Positions 10,568-21,418 of a stretch of 64,000 nucleotides of DNA are shown in pieces. The notes beneath the pieces were generated by a model, which was not told the DNA's origin, made no database searches, and worked only from the letters and a program-made list of their open reading frames with translations. The first letter of the stretch is position 1; every line of letters starts with the position of its first letter. The position numbers and the translations under genes are program-made. The DNA is taken from contig LGRX02027793.1 in assembly GCA_001247695.2 (NCBI GenBank), forward strand, positions 1-64,000, in the 5' to 3' direction. This DNA comes from Cymbomonas tetramitiformis (lineage: Eukaryota > Chlorophyta > Pyramimonadophyceae > Pyramimonadales > Pyramimonadaceae).

Positions 10568-12167
10568 GACCGATATCATTCCCCCTGTAAAACCCTACGC
10601 TAAAAAGCTGGGATTAATATGCTCACTCGCCCGAAGGGCATAACTGAAATTTTCTTTTCAAAGAAGCGAGGTGATCATAATGTTGAGTTGATCATTACTT
10701 GTATATTGAAATTGTATTAGTTAATAATAGTTTGGTTCTAATGATTATACCTAAGTTGAACTAGAAACTTCACTTGCATCGCAAGAAGATGCGACCCGGG
10801 ACGTGGCGCGATTTGCCCTGTACGAGACTTATTTTTTAAGTCACCCAAATTCTATTTTGATATTTTCTAACTTCCACCCCCCTCCAAAATGGGGTCACGC
10901 GCCTAAGCACCTATATATTTTCGAGAAAAACATGGCTTAAAATTGGCTCAAAGCAATGTAAATGAAGAACTTGGCTTAAAGCAATGTATCATGAGTACAC
11001 ACTAGTTCATGACCGGCGGAGGCTTCTATGCATACAAAACGATACGCACTATATCATGAGTAAGCACTAGTTCATGATTGTTGGAGGCTTCTATATGCGG
11101 ACAAAATAAGCAGCAAATCATGACTAAAGACCGCTTCAGGAAACAATTCGGGAGTTCGGGTGCGGAAGACAACACTTGATTATAATATTACACTTTACAC
11201 ATTCACCCGTGCTTGTTGTACAGTAATGATTCACACTTAAGAATATCATCAATGTAAGAATATCGGACCGGATTTTGTGCCCAAATCGCTAAGAACATAT
11301 GTTAGCACCGCGCTAGAAAATGGGGGATATTCTTGACCAGCCATGAGCTAAGAATATCGGGATCGGATATAATGAGAAACCGTGAAACCCGGGGGCGAGA
11401 GTTTATGCCGCGGAGGCCATAACCTGCGAGATATATAGGTATAACAATATATATCACGTAAACATGGATAAACTGTATAACAAGATAACGAAATATATAC
11501 GGGCGCTCGGCAACCCTATGACCTGGTGAATTGACACCCGCTTGATTTTGATCTCAAGAATTTTCGCATGCATTTCGCGTACCTCTATTTGATTTGCGTC
11601 GATCCATTCACGAGACGGAAGGGTGGCAGCACAATTACAAGACACCACGTGAATGTATATCAGGTATGATTTTATGGTTCATTACATCCGTGACTAAAAC
11701 CCTGATTCCGGATTCAAGTTCATGCGCGGTCACTCAACGCATTGTTGATGCTTGGTAAAGAGCAAGAAAGCTCGTGTGATAAGAATTAACTGATATCAAT
11801 CTGTATCGACAATGTGTGTTACCGAATGTTCCATGGTGGCCAGCCAAGGAGTTACGAGAACACTTTTCTTGATACGATGTTTCCATCATAAGGGTAGAAT
11901 GCCCTATTGCAGTTCTTGGGATGCTGCCCAATGCACTAAGGTGCGTGGCATTCAAATTGCCGAATCAATCCTCATCATGTATTTAGAGTCATGTGTAATG
12001 CCCTTATATATTGAGGATTCATTTATGAAATGGCAAGGGATGAATATGACAATTTATTGATTTATCCAAATCTTGAACATAGTCAAGAGTCATATGTCAA
12101 GGACAAGTCAATGATGTATATCCAGAGGATATGATAAGGGAATGATAAATTGATTTCTCCTGCACCG
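10568..12167. other. Downstream flank of the giant gene
   Basis: AT-rich DNA without a supported exon. A local direct repeat of about 70 bp (block with gtacacactagttcatga near 10996, and a relative near 11060) is the only structure seen. The 3' UTR of the minus-strand giant gene should lie just below 12168; no convincing polyadenylation signal could be singled out. Confidence 0.4.
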
Positions 12168-12629
12168 TTAGCACTCCTGCGAGGCTGGGTTCTCAGACTC
12201 AAAGGAAACGGATAGTGACGGAGCCGGAATTTGATTGGCACCGACATGGATGGGCTCTGATGGGGCCCAGGAAACTACCTGGATCGGTCCATCGAATCCG
12301 GGTTGGGCCTGGCTTTGTTGTTGACACTGATCTGAGAAGATTGGGTTGCATATGACCTCATTGACGTTGCTTGCCTCATCTTCCCGTTGGGCTGCTTCAT
12401 TGTGCTGCACGATGCTGGCTGAATTATTCTGACTGAGCTTCTTGAGTATCCGTATGATCTTATGTTTCAGTTCAACAAAGGCTGGTAGGAAAATCGGTAC
12501 GACGAGAGTCATGGCATAGGTGAGAAGCACGATCTGCAACAATAAGATAGCAAGACCAACCGCGAATCCACTAGCTCCATCGGATAGCTTGAAGCCCACC
12601 AGCACCATTTGCACAATAAATTGGTTGAG
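12168..12629 (-). CDS. Giant gene, terminal exon
   Basis: Acceptor ggtgcag|CTCAACC at 12629, phase 0; 462 nt including the stop TAA at 12168-12170. It encodes a membrane stretch (QFIVQMVLVGFKL, then GLAILLLQIVLLTYAMTLVV), a basic juxtamembrane segment (ELKHKIIRILKKL) and a polar cytoplasmic-type tail rich in Gln, Ser, Glu and Pro ending ENPASQEC. It joins in phase to the exon ending at 13994. Confidence 0.75.
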   Translation of the reverse strand, partial: LNQFIVQMVLVGFKLSDGASGFAVGLAILLLQIVLLTYAMTLVVPIFLPAFVELKHKIIRILKKLSQNNSASIVQHNEAAQREDEASNVNEVICNPIFSDQCQQQSQAQPGFDGPIQVVSWAPSEPIHVGANQIPAPSLSVSFESENPASQEC

Positions 12630-13193
12630 CTGCACCACACCAAAATCGCCACTGATTCATTTACACGCTTCATATCCTACCATAAGGACTCTACTACGAG
12701 CCCTACACTCTCACATTACCTATCTCTACTACAATAAGAACACCAACTTCATCGTGCCTGCATGGCTGGAAAGGTCTAGCAACACGATCAGAGGTGGATA
12801 AACAACTAAAAATACTCCTTTGGAGAATTCCCAAAGGGCACAAAACCTAAAATTGAGCGCGAATGAGCAACGGGTACGCAGTGTGCTTAACTTGGGTATG
12901 TTTTCACCTCCCCACAATTGGTATGCAAGAGAAAGGGCCTTTCTCGATGACTACGAGAGGACAATTAGATTTCGGAACAAGTCTGGATATTCTCGAGGAC
13001 ATCTGCGACAAGGCATTTTTTTGGTTATAGCACAAGCAGATACATTCTTGATGACCGGGATGGTGGGGGCCTCGTGGTGGCTAGGTCGCAACAAGTAGTG
13101 AAGCGTTATATGATCGTGCATCACAAGTGCGCTGCATGTACACCGATACTTAGCACTTTGAGATTAGGCAACGGAAAGTAAATACAGACAATA

Positions 13194-13796
13194 GAGAGGT
13201 TCCGATTTTCGATTGCAGGTTACGGATTGCAAATTAGTGTCATCGTCATTGTGACGTTCCCGTAATCCGGAATCGGGTAACTCGGAACGCATGTGAAATG
13301 CGAAATTGATTCCGAAATCTGTCCAGGCCGCATTCCCAATTAGTTAAGGATGTCATCGTCGATCGAGCGATGCATTGAAATATTATTCCGACGTGGCGGG
13401 CTGCGATGCTCGCATTTCTGAGTGTTGTGCTGTTGCTTGCTCGCTCTTCGCTCGCTCTTCGCCGCTTTTCGCGGTCTTGGCGCAGTGGTATACGATACGC
13501 GGCTGCAGTAACAACGCATGTGACACAACACGTAAATCAAATTGACCGCTAGATTATAAGAATCTGTAGCATATTCCAAATCTATGATTTCGATGCCGAA
13601 ATGAACCTTAGCTTGTAACTTGTAATCGGTGTCCCGAACTACGAAAGAATTAACACTGGCATCCCGAAGTTTGGGATGTCGTAACTTGTAATCCGTTTTC
13701 CGGATTACAAGTTAAGGTCATCGATGTCATGCAAAAAAGGGAATCTATGACCTTAACTTGTAATCCGTAACCTGTAATCGAAAATCGGAACCTCTC
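13194..13796. mobile_element. MITE-like element with about 39-bp terminal inverted repeats
   Basis: The left end gagaggttccgattttcg and the right end cgaaaatcggaacctctc are perfect complements. The match continues inward with one or two differences through the ggttacggatt block. The 603-bp interior has no coding capacity and holds a strong hairpin (taacttgtaatccg, loop ttttc, complement) at about 13682-13714. Flanking TA-like bases hint at a 2-3-bp target duplication. It lies in the intron between the last two exons of the giant gene. Confidence 0.75.
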
Positions 13797-13993
13797 TTAT
13801 AGAGATGCGCCATGCGTTACATCAGAGAGTAGTTAGATCTTAGTCAGAGCTCGTCACGGGGCCATGCATCATTTCCATACTCTGCTCTGATTGGTCGGAT
13901 CACGGGGCAAAAAGTCCATCTCAGTGTAGCCACGTGATATGGAGAATAGTGAAGGCGGGATGAGATGGTGGACACAGGGTCACCGTGTCTCAC

Positions 13994-14173
13994 CAGGATA
14001 CAAAGAGCAAGATCGTCCATGGAATCTTCCTTATACGGGGAGTAGCGCTGATGCAGGCTAAGGGCGAGGACCGAGATGAGCACCGCGAAAACCAGTGCCG
14101 CGTTCTCCCCGGCTATCATTCTCACCAGCACGACTATCCCGGTTTGCAGCAGCCGCCGAATAATTTCCACAGT
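13994..14173 (-). CDS. Giant gene, membrane-span exon
   Basis: 180 nt, phase 0 on both sides: acceptor ctcgtgcag|ACTGTG, donor ATCCTG|gtgaga. Encodes EIIRRLLQTGIVVLVRM, a second hydrophobic helix (AALVFAVLISVLALSLHQ) and SPYKEDSMDDLALCIL. Upstream (14260-14340) the minus strand has a coding-like run with FFFIWSLEKQF that may be one further exon; its boundaries could not be fixed. Confidence 0.7.
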
Positions 14174-14488
14174 CTGCACGAGCAAACCCCGTTGTGAAGT
14201 GCACGAACTACCCTGAGCGCGTGAAGTAACAAGGGTAAACATAGATGCCAGATCAAGGAATTGTTTCTCCAAGGACCAGATGAAAAAAAAGTTCAAGTCG
14301 ATACTTGGACCCGTTGACCGCTTAGTGTGGAGTGATGGTGCCGTAGTTGCATCAACTGGATATCTCATCGAGTTTTTCTGTAGGTACTCGCTGGCTGGAT
14401 TTTCAAGTGAGCACGTTCCTAGTCTACGAACTAAACGCCGAATCTGAATTTTGTTTCAAGCACCTCTTGCATAAACAATGCCTTTGGT

Positions 14489-14745
14489 TTGCATATGCGA
14501 GCCAAGGTTGCGGTCATCACCGAGGTTCAGCAGCGGAACTACAAGCAACTGCCTCCTGGTTCCTTTGACGTGATCTGGGCGACTCCTCCTTGCAATGAGT
14601 ACAGTCAAGCCAACAGCACTGGCGGATGCCAGCTACACACGGCCAGCAGACCTACGCTTGTGTACGACGCACATTGCAGATCCTAGACTATCTGAATTCC
14701 GGACACTGGTTTATGGAGAACCCGATAGGAGAGGTTTCCTTTTGC
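14489..14745 (+). pseudogene. DNA methyltransferase-like fragment (frameshifted)
   Basis: The plus strand encodes PGSFDVIWATPPCNEYSQA, then in a shifted frame TLQILDYLNSGHWFMENPIG. The order 'FDVIWA.PPC.EYS' followed by 'W..ENP.G' matches the catalytic PC loop and ENP-type motif of C5 cytosine methyltransferase-like proteins found in phages, giant viruses and protists. The N-terminal AdoMet-binding part and the C-terminal target-recognition part are missing, and one frameshift lies near 14645. It sits antisense in an intron of the giant gene. Confidence 0.55.
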
Positions 14746-15397
14746 TTGGTTTTGAACAGTAGTGCATTCATGTTGTAATTACTGCACTAGTATAAGCAAA
14801 CCTACGCGCGTGGAGAGACCTGTATGCATGTGCGTCGATGTAAACTGTAAAATTGTTCCAGAGACTATTTCTGATCCAAACACATTGAGATACAGAAACT
14901 TGTTGAGCTGGTGATGACTGTTTCATGACCAGGGATCAGAAGTTTTACACTGAAGGGGATTTACCACAACTCTCTTACGGCTGAACTAATAAAAGTAGAT
15001 GTCTTGCGCTCCTGTCTGTGCTCCCCAATGCCTTACATCGACATGCTAACCCTGCACTTGCCCCTAAGCCTCAAAGTCCGAGAATACCCTACATAGCTAG
15101 TAGTCCGTGTCCAAGGATTCCCATCCCGCATGCCCTCGCACCTGCCACCAATAATAGGCGTCCTCGAAGGGGTCCCAAAGTGGGCCAAGTGCCTGCGGCA
15201 AGCATCCGCACCACAGTCATCCAATGCCTGGTCATCCACAAGTTTTGTCGGTGGCTGAGAATTGTATGCACGCCCCTTACCAACTTGCAGTACTGACGGC
15301 TGGATCGGCGGGGGGGGGGGATTGACTATTTTGACATTTGATATAGACTATTTGATTGCTGCCAAGCAGCGGGGCATCTCAGGATCGCCATCCTCAC
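14746..15397. other. Intron sequence, nothing recognised
   Basis: Part of the intron below exon 15398-15887. A G-run occurs at 15309-15320. Short open frames overlap on both strands but none has domain or splice support. Confidence 0.4.
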
Positions 15398-15887
15398 CTT
15401 GCTGTATTTGGGGTCGTCGAGCATTGTCACCGGGGCCATGGTGATGAACCCCTTATCACCCGCGTCCTCCTTTTCGTAGCAGTGCACTCCCTTGATCAGC
15501 CGCCCGTCGCTTGTCATGATCATGCTCCCCTCCTCGCTGCCAGCCACACTGCCGCACTCCACAAAGGCATCTTTGGGGAGGTAGAAGTCCACAGGGGGAG
15601 CAGTCTGCATGTCCTCCGAATTTAGGGCGTAGAAGGAACCGCTGAGCTGGACGGCGACGACATCATTCTCGGAGCAAGGGATCCACACGCCCTGCTGCAC
15701 CAGGTCCACGTGGCAGTCCGCCACCTGGCGGGGCATTTGCACCTTCTGGTAGCACCGAAGTCGCCTCATGCAAACAAAGAGCAGAATTGGAAGGCCAAAC
15801 ACATACGTGGCAATGGTGAATGCTGCGGCGGCGACCGCCACCCACCACTGCGTTGTGTTGCACTCACTGGCGCTGTCCTCCTTCAGC
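15398..15887 (-). CDS. Giant gene, membrane-span plus loop exon
   Basis: 490 nt: acceptor ggcatgcag|GCTGAAG enters at phase 2 and completes a Trp codon begun in exon 16615-16784; donor AGCAAG|gtgagg leaves at phase 0. Encodes SECNTTQWW, a transmembrane helix (AAAAFTIATYVFGLPILLFV) with a following basic MRRLRCYQK, then a long hydrophilic domain (WIPCSENDVVAVQL, FYLPKDAFVECGS, MLDDPKYSK). The topology fits an intracellular or extracellular loop between membrane helices. Confidence 0.75.
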
Positions 15888-15924
15888 CTGCATGCCCCCA
15901 ACACATGGAAGGGTAGAGGCTCAC

Positions 15925-16350
15925 ACTGCTGCCTCGCATTGATGGAGGGGAGTTAGATGCTCACACCGCTGCCTCGCATTGATGGAGGGGCGGGGCTAGA
16001 TGCTCACACTGCTGCCTTGCATTGATGGAGGGGTGGGGCTAGATGCTCACACTGCTGCCTCGCATTGATGGAGCAGGGTGGGGGTAGATGCTCACACCGC
16101 TGCCTCGCATGATGGAGCGTTGGGGTGTAGATGCTCACACTGCTGCCTCGCAATGATGGAGGGGGGGGGTGGATGCTCACACAGCTGTCTCGCATTGATG
16201 GAGAGGGGTGGGGGTAGATGCTCACACTGCCTCGCATAGATGGAGGATTGGGGTGTAGATGCTCATACTGCTGCCTCGCATTGATGGAGCGGGGTGGGGG
16301 TAGATGCTCACACTGCTGCCTCGCATTGATGGAGGGGTGCACCGAATTGG
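15925..16350. repeat. Intronic minisatellite, about 57-bp unit, about 7.5 copies
   Basis: Units contain gatgctcacactgctgcctc and gcattgatggagggg with length variation in the G-rich linker. The array starts about 40 bp upstream (in gene direction) of the acceptor at 15887, so it lies against the 3' splice site. Confidence 0.85.
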
Positions 16351-16614
16351 TAAGCACTGCCTGCCTTGCATAAGACACAGGACTTCTTATGCGCTCATCG
16401 GTGCGGCGCTCTGGACCATCTAACCCTCACAAGGGCCTTGCACAGCGTAACGAGAGGTGCAAAATGAGGATGGAGGGATGCAGACGATGACCGTGTGGGC
16501 GATCCAAACGTTTCCTAATCTTGGCCGCAGATGAAACCTCACACGTTGACACGTGGCAACAAGAAAAGCATGGGCGCGGCCGGTCCTCAGTGCAGGGCGC
16601 CAGGGTGCACGCAC

Positions 16615-16784
16615 CACTTTTGAGTGTGCAGATCTTCGGCATCGAAGGCCACATCTTCACAGTTGAACAACTGGAGCATGAGGGTGGAGATGCCCGGGTG
16701 CACGAACATGAGGAGGAAGATGGCCGCGCCCGCGCAAGCCGCCCTCATTTCCAGGTGCCACTGCAGCTCGATGGTTTGAAGCTC
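16615..16784 (-). CDS. Giant gene, membrane-span exon
   Basis: 170 nt, entered at phase 0 (gagtggcag|GAGCTT) and left at phase 2 (AAAAGTG|gtgcgt). Encodes ELQTIELQWHLEMRAACAG, then a helix AAIFLLMFVHPGISTLMLQL followed by FNCEDVAFDAEDLHTQK. The 'hydrophobic-HPGIS-LF.C' pattern resembles a pore-proximal segment of TRP-like C-terminal regions, but this is only a resemblance. The phase-2 junction with 15887 restores a Trp codon, strong support for the pair. Confidence 0.75.
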
Positions 16785-17028
16785 CTGCCACTCTCCCCCC
16801 CTCCCTTTGCCTCACGCTCTTAATCGCCACATAACAATCGACTCCAGAAGTGACAGTGGTGATGACACTTCTGAAATGCAGGGTAGTTGCAGCGTCCAGA
16901 TACTAGCACGCCATTGTGAGCAGAGGGATTCCCAAGCCGGGCGCAGCCAAGGAGGTATGGAAGACCAACATGTCTGTGGCACACTGAAAATAAAGTGAAA
17001 AATACAGATGGACAGCGCGTGGACGGAC

Positions 17029-17613
17029 GTTTGACTGCAGGTCGGAGGGTGTCTCCTCGGCGGCCGGCTGCTGATGACGGGCACGGAGGTGCGCCAGGTA
17101 AAGATACATCATTGCCGAGAGCGCGCATAGGACCGTGGGCGTGACCGTTGACTGCCAGAAGGCAAACCAGAAGGAGGAGGTCCCCAGGAATGGTGCGAAG
17201 TAGTGGGAGAAGCAGCGCATGTTGAGCATCGTATCTAGGTCCAGATTCACCAAGCTGAACGGCACCACGAAGTGCCTGATAAACGGGGGGATGATCTCCG
17301 CGTCATAGATGCTGGTGAGCTGGCCCATCACCTGCGCGTACCCAATGACCATGCTGAGCGCGTCCCTCGCCTCCAACAGCTGATTGGCGGCTGTCTGTGC
17401 CCCCCCGCTTTTGATGTCCTCGACGATATCCTCCTGCAACTCACGCATGGAATTTGAACGGCTCGCCCTGAGAAAGAGCATGAAGAGCAGGACTACACCA
17501 GTTCCCAGCACGACCGTCACCAGCACCACCTGCAACAGGATGGCGATCCGAGAGGGACACTGGTGGCAGCTGTCCTTCAGGGCGCTTGGGTAGTGGTCCG
17601 CAGAGCATATCAC
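17029..17613 (-). CDS. Giant gene, first membrane-span exon (3' boundary tentative)
   Basis: Acceptor aatccgcag|GTGATATGC at 17613, phase 0. Encodes the last Cys pair (SALKDSCHQCPS), then TM helix AILLQVVLVTVVLGTGVVLL with a basic stop-transfer, an amphipathic loop, and a second span near TVTPTVLCALSAMMYLYLA. The low boundary 17029 (TCAAAC|gtccgt) gives phase 0 and 195 codons but is a weak donor. The frame continues open to 16903 (TMAC, stop), and a good acceptor tttattttcag at 16998 could start a small extra exon. Confidence 0.65.
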
Positions 17614-17696
17614 CTGCGGATTTAGCCGCCACAAAACCTAGGTGAGTCGTACCTTTGGCAGCCAGCGGGGGAAATATGCCACCGAGTATGTTGGAA

Positions 17697-17832
17697 CGTA
17701 TATACTAATAAGACTCAGTGTCGCAGAGCTGGAGCAGTGGACGTATATACTAATAAGACCCAGTGTCGCAGAGCTGGAGCAGTGGACGTATATACTAATA
17801 AGACCCAGTGTCGCAGAGCTGGAGCAGTGGAC
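17697..17832. repeat. 45-bp tandem repeat, 3 copies
   Basis: Three near-identical copies of a 45-bp unit containing tatatactaataagaccca and gcagagctggagcagtgg. They lie in the intron between exons 18031-19077 and 17029-17613. No role is evident. Confidence 0.85.
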
Positions 17833-18030
17833 GTGTCTGCACCCGTTGGAGAAAGTTTCGGCAAGAGCAAATGCGAAATGCACGCAGTGAGCAAAACAGC
17901 CGGAAACGGGCTATAACTAATAACTTCTCTCGACGGCGTGCAGTATCACACAGGGTCACAACGGTGCGCCGCACTGCAGTCCAACTGACATCTTGCGGCA
18001 ACACAGGCAAGGGGCTCTGTCTCTTCCCAC

Positions 18031-19077
18031 CAGTGTCATGCCGCCGCACATGACCCCTTCGGTGTAAGCATCAGAGTCGCACAGCGCTAGCTTCTCCACG
18101 CTGGCAATACCGCTGCCCGTGCGCGCATTGTTGCGCCCTCCAATCGCGCACTCGTCCTCATCCGCGTGGTTATCATCGGCGACGGCATCCTCCTCCTCCT
18201 CCACAGAGCTGCAGGCGTCCTTCACCCCACAGTCATACAGGCGGTCCAGAAAGCATTGCGTGGGGTCCTCGTGTCGCTGGCAGTACCGCGCGTTGGGCGC
18301 AAGCCAGTGCCCCGGGCACACCACGTATGTATCACCCCCGGGGCAGGTGACGCCCTCGGTGCACTTCAAGCAGGCGCTATCGTTGGAGAAGCTAATGTGA
18401 TTTGCTTCGCAGAGCATGCACTTCTGGGACCTTGATGAGTACCCGTCCACAGGGTACTCTCCCGGCACGCAGTAGCGGAGCGGTACCGCAGTGTCGCTAG
18501 AGCTCACCTCCTCCTCCACGTCAAGCTCAGTGGTGACATGCAGGAGGCAGATATCCCCTGGCATACCCACCAGCTGCAGGTCGTGGCGGAATACGGCGCT
18601 GCCATTGACAACCCGCTGCTGGAAACCGTCACCAGTGAACGTGCATGGCGACCCAGCGCTATTCAGCAGCTTCACCGTCAAGTCTGCGTTTGTTACCACC
18701 TCCTCGTTTGCGTCCGTCACCTCCACCTCAATGCCGTGCACGAGGTCATACCCCCCCGCCTCCTCCGCCTGGGTCTCCGCCACCCGCAGCCCGGTGGCCC
18801 GGGAGGCCCAGCCTGAGGGAGAGTCATACCCCGCGGTATTGCCTGCAGATGCCACGTCCTCCGTGCAGCTGAGGCACTCCGGGGGCTCTGGCGACACCGT
18901 CAAATTATCTGGGTCCCAGAAGATGATGGAGCCTCCCCCCAGGGCGGAGTTCTGCTCGTACTGCAGGTTTGCCAGCTGCGCCGCCGGCGCCGGGTGGCTC
19001 TCGGTCAGGCGCTCGCGCATGTAGAATACCGCACCCTCCCCGAGGGCGTTGTTGTTCAAGAACCGGCTGTCACGTAT
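18031..19077 (-). CDS. Giant gene, large exon: last beta-helix coils plus Cys-rich region
   Basis: 1047 nt (349 codons), phase 0 on both sides: acceptor cgtggcag|ATACGT, donor ACACTG|gtggga. Opens with beta-helix-type coils (IRDSRFLNNNALGEGAVFY, YEQNSALGGGSIIFW), then an immunoglobulin/Big-like segment (GGYDLVHGIEVEVTDANEE, DLTVKLLNSAGSPC), then the Cys-rich array: VPLRYCVPGEYPVDGYSS, KCMLCEANHISFSN, CLKCTEGVTCPGGD, VVCPGHWLAPNARYC. An Asp/Glu-rich insert (VEEEEDAVADDNHADEDE) and CDSDAYTEGVMCGG follow. Cysteines occur in C..C and C....C spacing as in GCC2/GCC3 (ephrin-receptor-like) modules. It joins at phase 0 to the exon ending at 31128 across an intron that holds the nested retroelements. 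Confidence 0.8.
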
Positions 19078-19349
19078 CTGCCACGCCACATCACGCTCGT
19101 CATTCCCAGTTGACCCAGACACAGCCACAGAGCAACGATGGGCATTCAGAGGACAGAGGAGTTGGTGCCGCACAGGGCGGCACCGTGCATGCATGCTGCC
19201 GACGGGAACAGGTCTTTGGCGCCTGGGCTACCTAAGATGGGTTCTGACATGACTGAGAGGAAGAATCGTGGGACCTGACATCAAGCTGGAGCTAAACCCC
19301 TCCCCCCTCTCTATATGCCCCTGAAGGGATATTTCTATGTATTTCAAGC

Positions 19350-20006
19350 ATTTCTCTTTTGCACGGATCCTCATTTGCCAAAGGCAGGCACTGCAATACA
19401 TTTCATTCAAAAGATTTTGTAAAGTGTTTAAAATGCATTTTGTGCTTTTTACATGCTTTCTAAATTCAGAGTTTTGATGAAATCTCCAGGCTGACTGCAA
19501 GTCACCAAAAGGAAAGAGTCTCTGGGTCGGGAGCGGTGGGAAGAGCAACAGGAACAGAGCTGAACAGTCGTGTCGGTTCGGGCTACTTGTACACATCCTG
19601 TTCTGTGTCACGGACCAAACATCGTGCATGTGTCATCTGTCATAACTCAAGCTTCTGACCACTGTCGTTCTCACCAGTGAGAATTGCAGTGGCCCCAGTT
19701 ACACAAGTCTGCCTGTGTCGTCTGTCATCAGCTCGACTGCAGTCGGAGTCACGGCTGCCTGTGATAATTGGTAGCAACGGATCTCTAAAGTCTGAAACCA
19801 CCAAAATTACATTGCACTCCAACTTGAACATTTCTCTTTTGCACGGATCCTCATTTGCCATGTCCCAAAGATCAAAGAGGCACACACGATTTACTGAAAA
19901 TCTACTGTGAACAAGTTAACCAAGCAAAGTAGGAGTCCATGTCCTTGTCCCTCACAGCTGTCGGATCGATGTAGTGCTGTACTGCTGAGGACTGCTGTGA
20001 CCATTC
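19350..20006 (-). mobile_element. Detached 3' end of YR copy 2
   Basis: On the minus strand, 20006 to about 19905 encodes the end of the recombinase including the nucleophile context QHYIDPT and a stop; then B1 (near 19830-19860), A2 (about 19830-19540) and the spacer with B2 ending at 19350 follow. Identity with the copy 1 terminal region (24937-25320) is high but not perfect. Confidence 0.8.
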
Positions 20007-20169
20007 TGTTTAAATCGGAGTGCAACAGAGTTTTAGTGGTTTCAGAATTACAGAATCCGTGACTCATGCTGCAGTAGAGCTGAATGACACATGTAGCTCC
20101 GTGACACAAACAGGATGTACAAGTAGCCACGAACCGTCGTGCCTGTTCAGCTCTGTTCCTTTTGCTCTT
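20007..20169 (+). repeat. A1 terminal repeat of copy 1
   Basis: Direct repeat partner of 24966-25128; only one difference was noticed (gtcgtgcc versus gtcatgcc near the end). It begins immediately after copy 2 sequence, defining the 5' end of copy 1. Confidence 0.85.
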
Positions 20170-20422
20170 GCAAACAGGAACTTCACGGGTACCTAAAGTA
20201 CTCTGTGAGGCACACTGCAAATTGATTTTGTACTTTTCCTTCACCTGTTTCATTGGTAAACAGAAGAGTAGGTAGTGACTAAACTACTGGCTGTGAACGA
20301 GGATTCGACGGCAACGGGAGCCTCATCGGTGAAACGACGGGACGTCAGCTCGGCTTCAAAAATCGACAGCCTGCTGCTGCTTTTGACCGTCTTCAACTGT
20401 TACTCCCTTTGAGGGTAAGGAA

Positions 20423-21418
20423 ATGTCTGGAGATTCAAAGTCGAAGAAGGATCTGGAGGATTTCCCTCCCCTCCCGGGGAAGCCTAGCAACGAGCAGGCT
20501 TCCCCTCCCCCTACTACTCAGGATTTGTTGATGCAACAAGTTCTGGTGCTGCAAAAACAGCAAGGGGCCATCTTAGAGATGCAGAGGCAGCAGACGGAGG
20601 AGCATCGTCTGTTGCGTGATGAGCTTCAACGGCAATCGGAGATCAACGTTGCGTTGGAGGCAAAGATCGCGGCGAAGTCAGGATCATTGGACTCGGACGG
20701 TGCTGCAAAAAGTGCGGAGCAGCTCCTGGAGAGGAGAAAGAAGCTGGCGTACGTGCCAGAAGCTTCTGGCAATCCTTTCCCGCCACGGCCGGCTACGTTG
20801 ACATCGAGGATGCCTCAGCTGTACGACCTGCACGGAAGCAAAACGTACGACGCTCTTTCCAAGAAATCTAACTCTTCAATGAGGTACGAGTGCTTGGTGC
20901 TGGCTCCGGCCTTGTCGTACCTGCATGACGTTGTTTGTGAGTGCAACGACACGTTGGACGTGGCGGACGACGGCGATTTGTCGTACGAAAGCTTGCAAAA
21001 TCGTTTTCACGCAGTCTCTAACTCGGTTCACGGTGTGTACGCAATGTTGTGCAACCGGTGGACAATGCTAGAACTGCGTGGACAGCTGGAACAGGAGCCG
21101 GGGTCTTCGCAGCGTGGTGGTGCTGATGCTTTACGTGCAAAATTGCAGTTCGTGGAGGACAGGGTGTACCAGGCTGCGGACGGACTGGTGGCCGATGAGG
21201 TGTTGCAGCAATGGCTGAACGACTTCGACAAAAATCGTGGTAAGGCGGTGCTGAGTACGACGGCTAAAAATGCGGCTAACGCTGATTCGCGGGGTTCAAA
21301 AGAAGATCGGGATCGGCGTTGGCGAGAGTGGAAGAAGCACGATGAGGACAAGGACGGCAAGAAGACAAATGGTAAAGGCGGTAAGGGCCGGGGCGCTAAG
21401 CCCGCGGCCGATGCGTGA
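20423..21418 (+). CDS. Copy 1 ORF1, gag-like
   Basis: 331 codons. The N-terminus has LEDFPPLPGKP, conserved in copies 2 and 3. Residues 35-85 are Gln/Glu-rich and heptad-like (LQKQQGAILEMQ, LLRDELQRQSE), predicting a coiled coil. The middle is a conserved globular region (KLAYVPEASGNPFPPRP, RMPQLYDLHGSKTYDALSKK, CNRWTMLELRGQLEQEP, AKLQFVEDRVYQAADGLV). The C-terminus is strongly basic (KKTNGKGGKGRGAKP). By position and layout this is the nucleic-acid-binding structural protein of the element. Its TGA (21416-21418) overlaps the ATG of ORF2. Confidence 0.8.
   Translation: MSGDSKSKKDLEDFPPLPGKPSNEQASPPPTTQDLLMQQVLVLQKQQGAILEMQRQQTEEHRLLRDELQRQSEINVALEAKIAAKSGSLDSDGAAKSAEQLLERRKKLAYVPEASGNPFPPRPATLTSRMPQLYDLHGSKTYDALSKKSNSSMRYECLVLAPALSYLHDVVCECNDTLDVADDGDLSYESLQNRFHAVSNSVHGVYAMLCNRWTMLELRGQLEQEPGSSQRGGADALRAKLQFVEDRVYQAADGLVADEVLQQWLNDFDKNRGKAVLSTTAKNAANADSRGSKEDRDRRWREWKKHDEDKDGKKTNGKGGKGRGAKPAADA

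Noticed and set aside
12820..13098. 92-codon plus-strand gene
   Set aside because: It lies antisense in an intron of the giant gene with no motif; chance openness is sufficient.
19350..20006. Solo terminal repeat of a fourth YR element
   Set aside because: Its recombinase tail continues exactly where copy 2 stops, so it is the displaced 3' end of copy 2.
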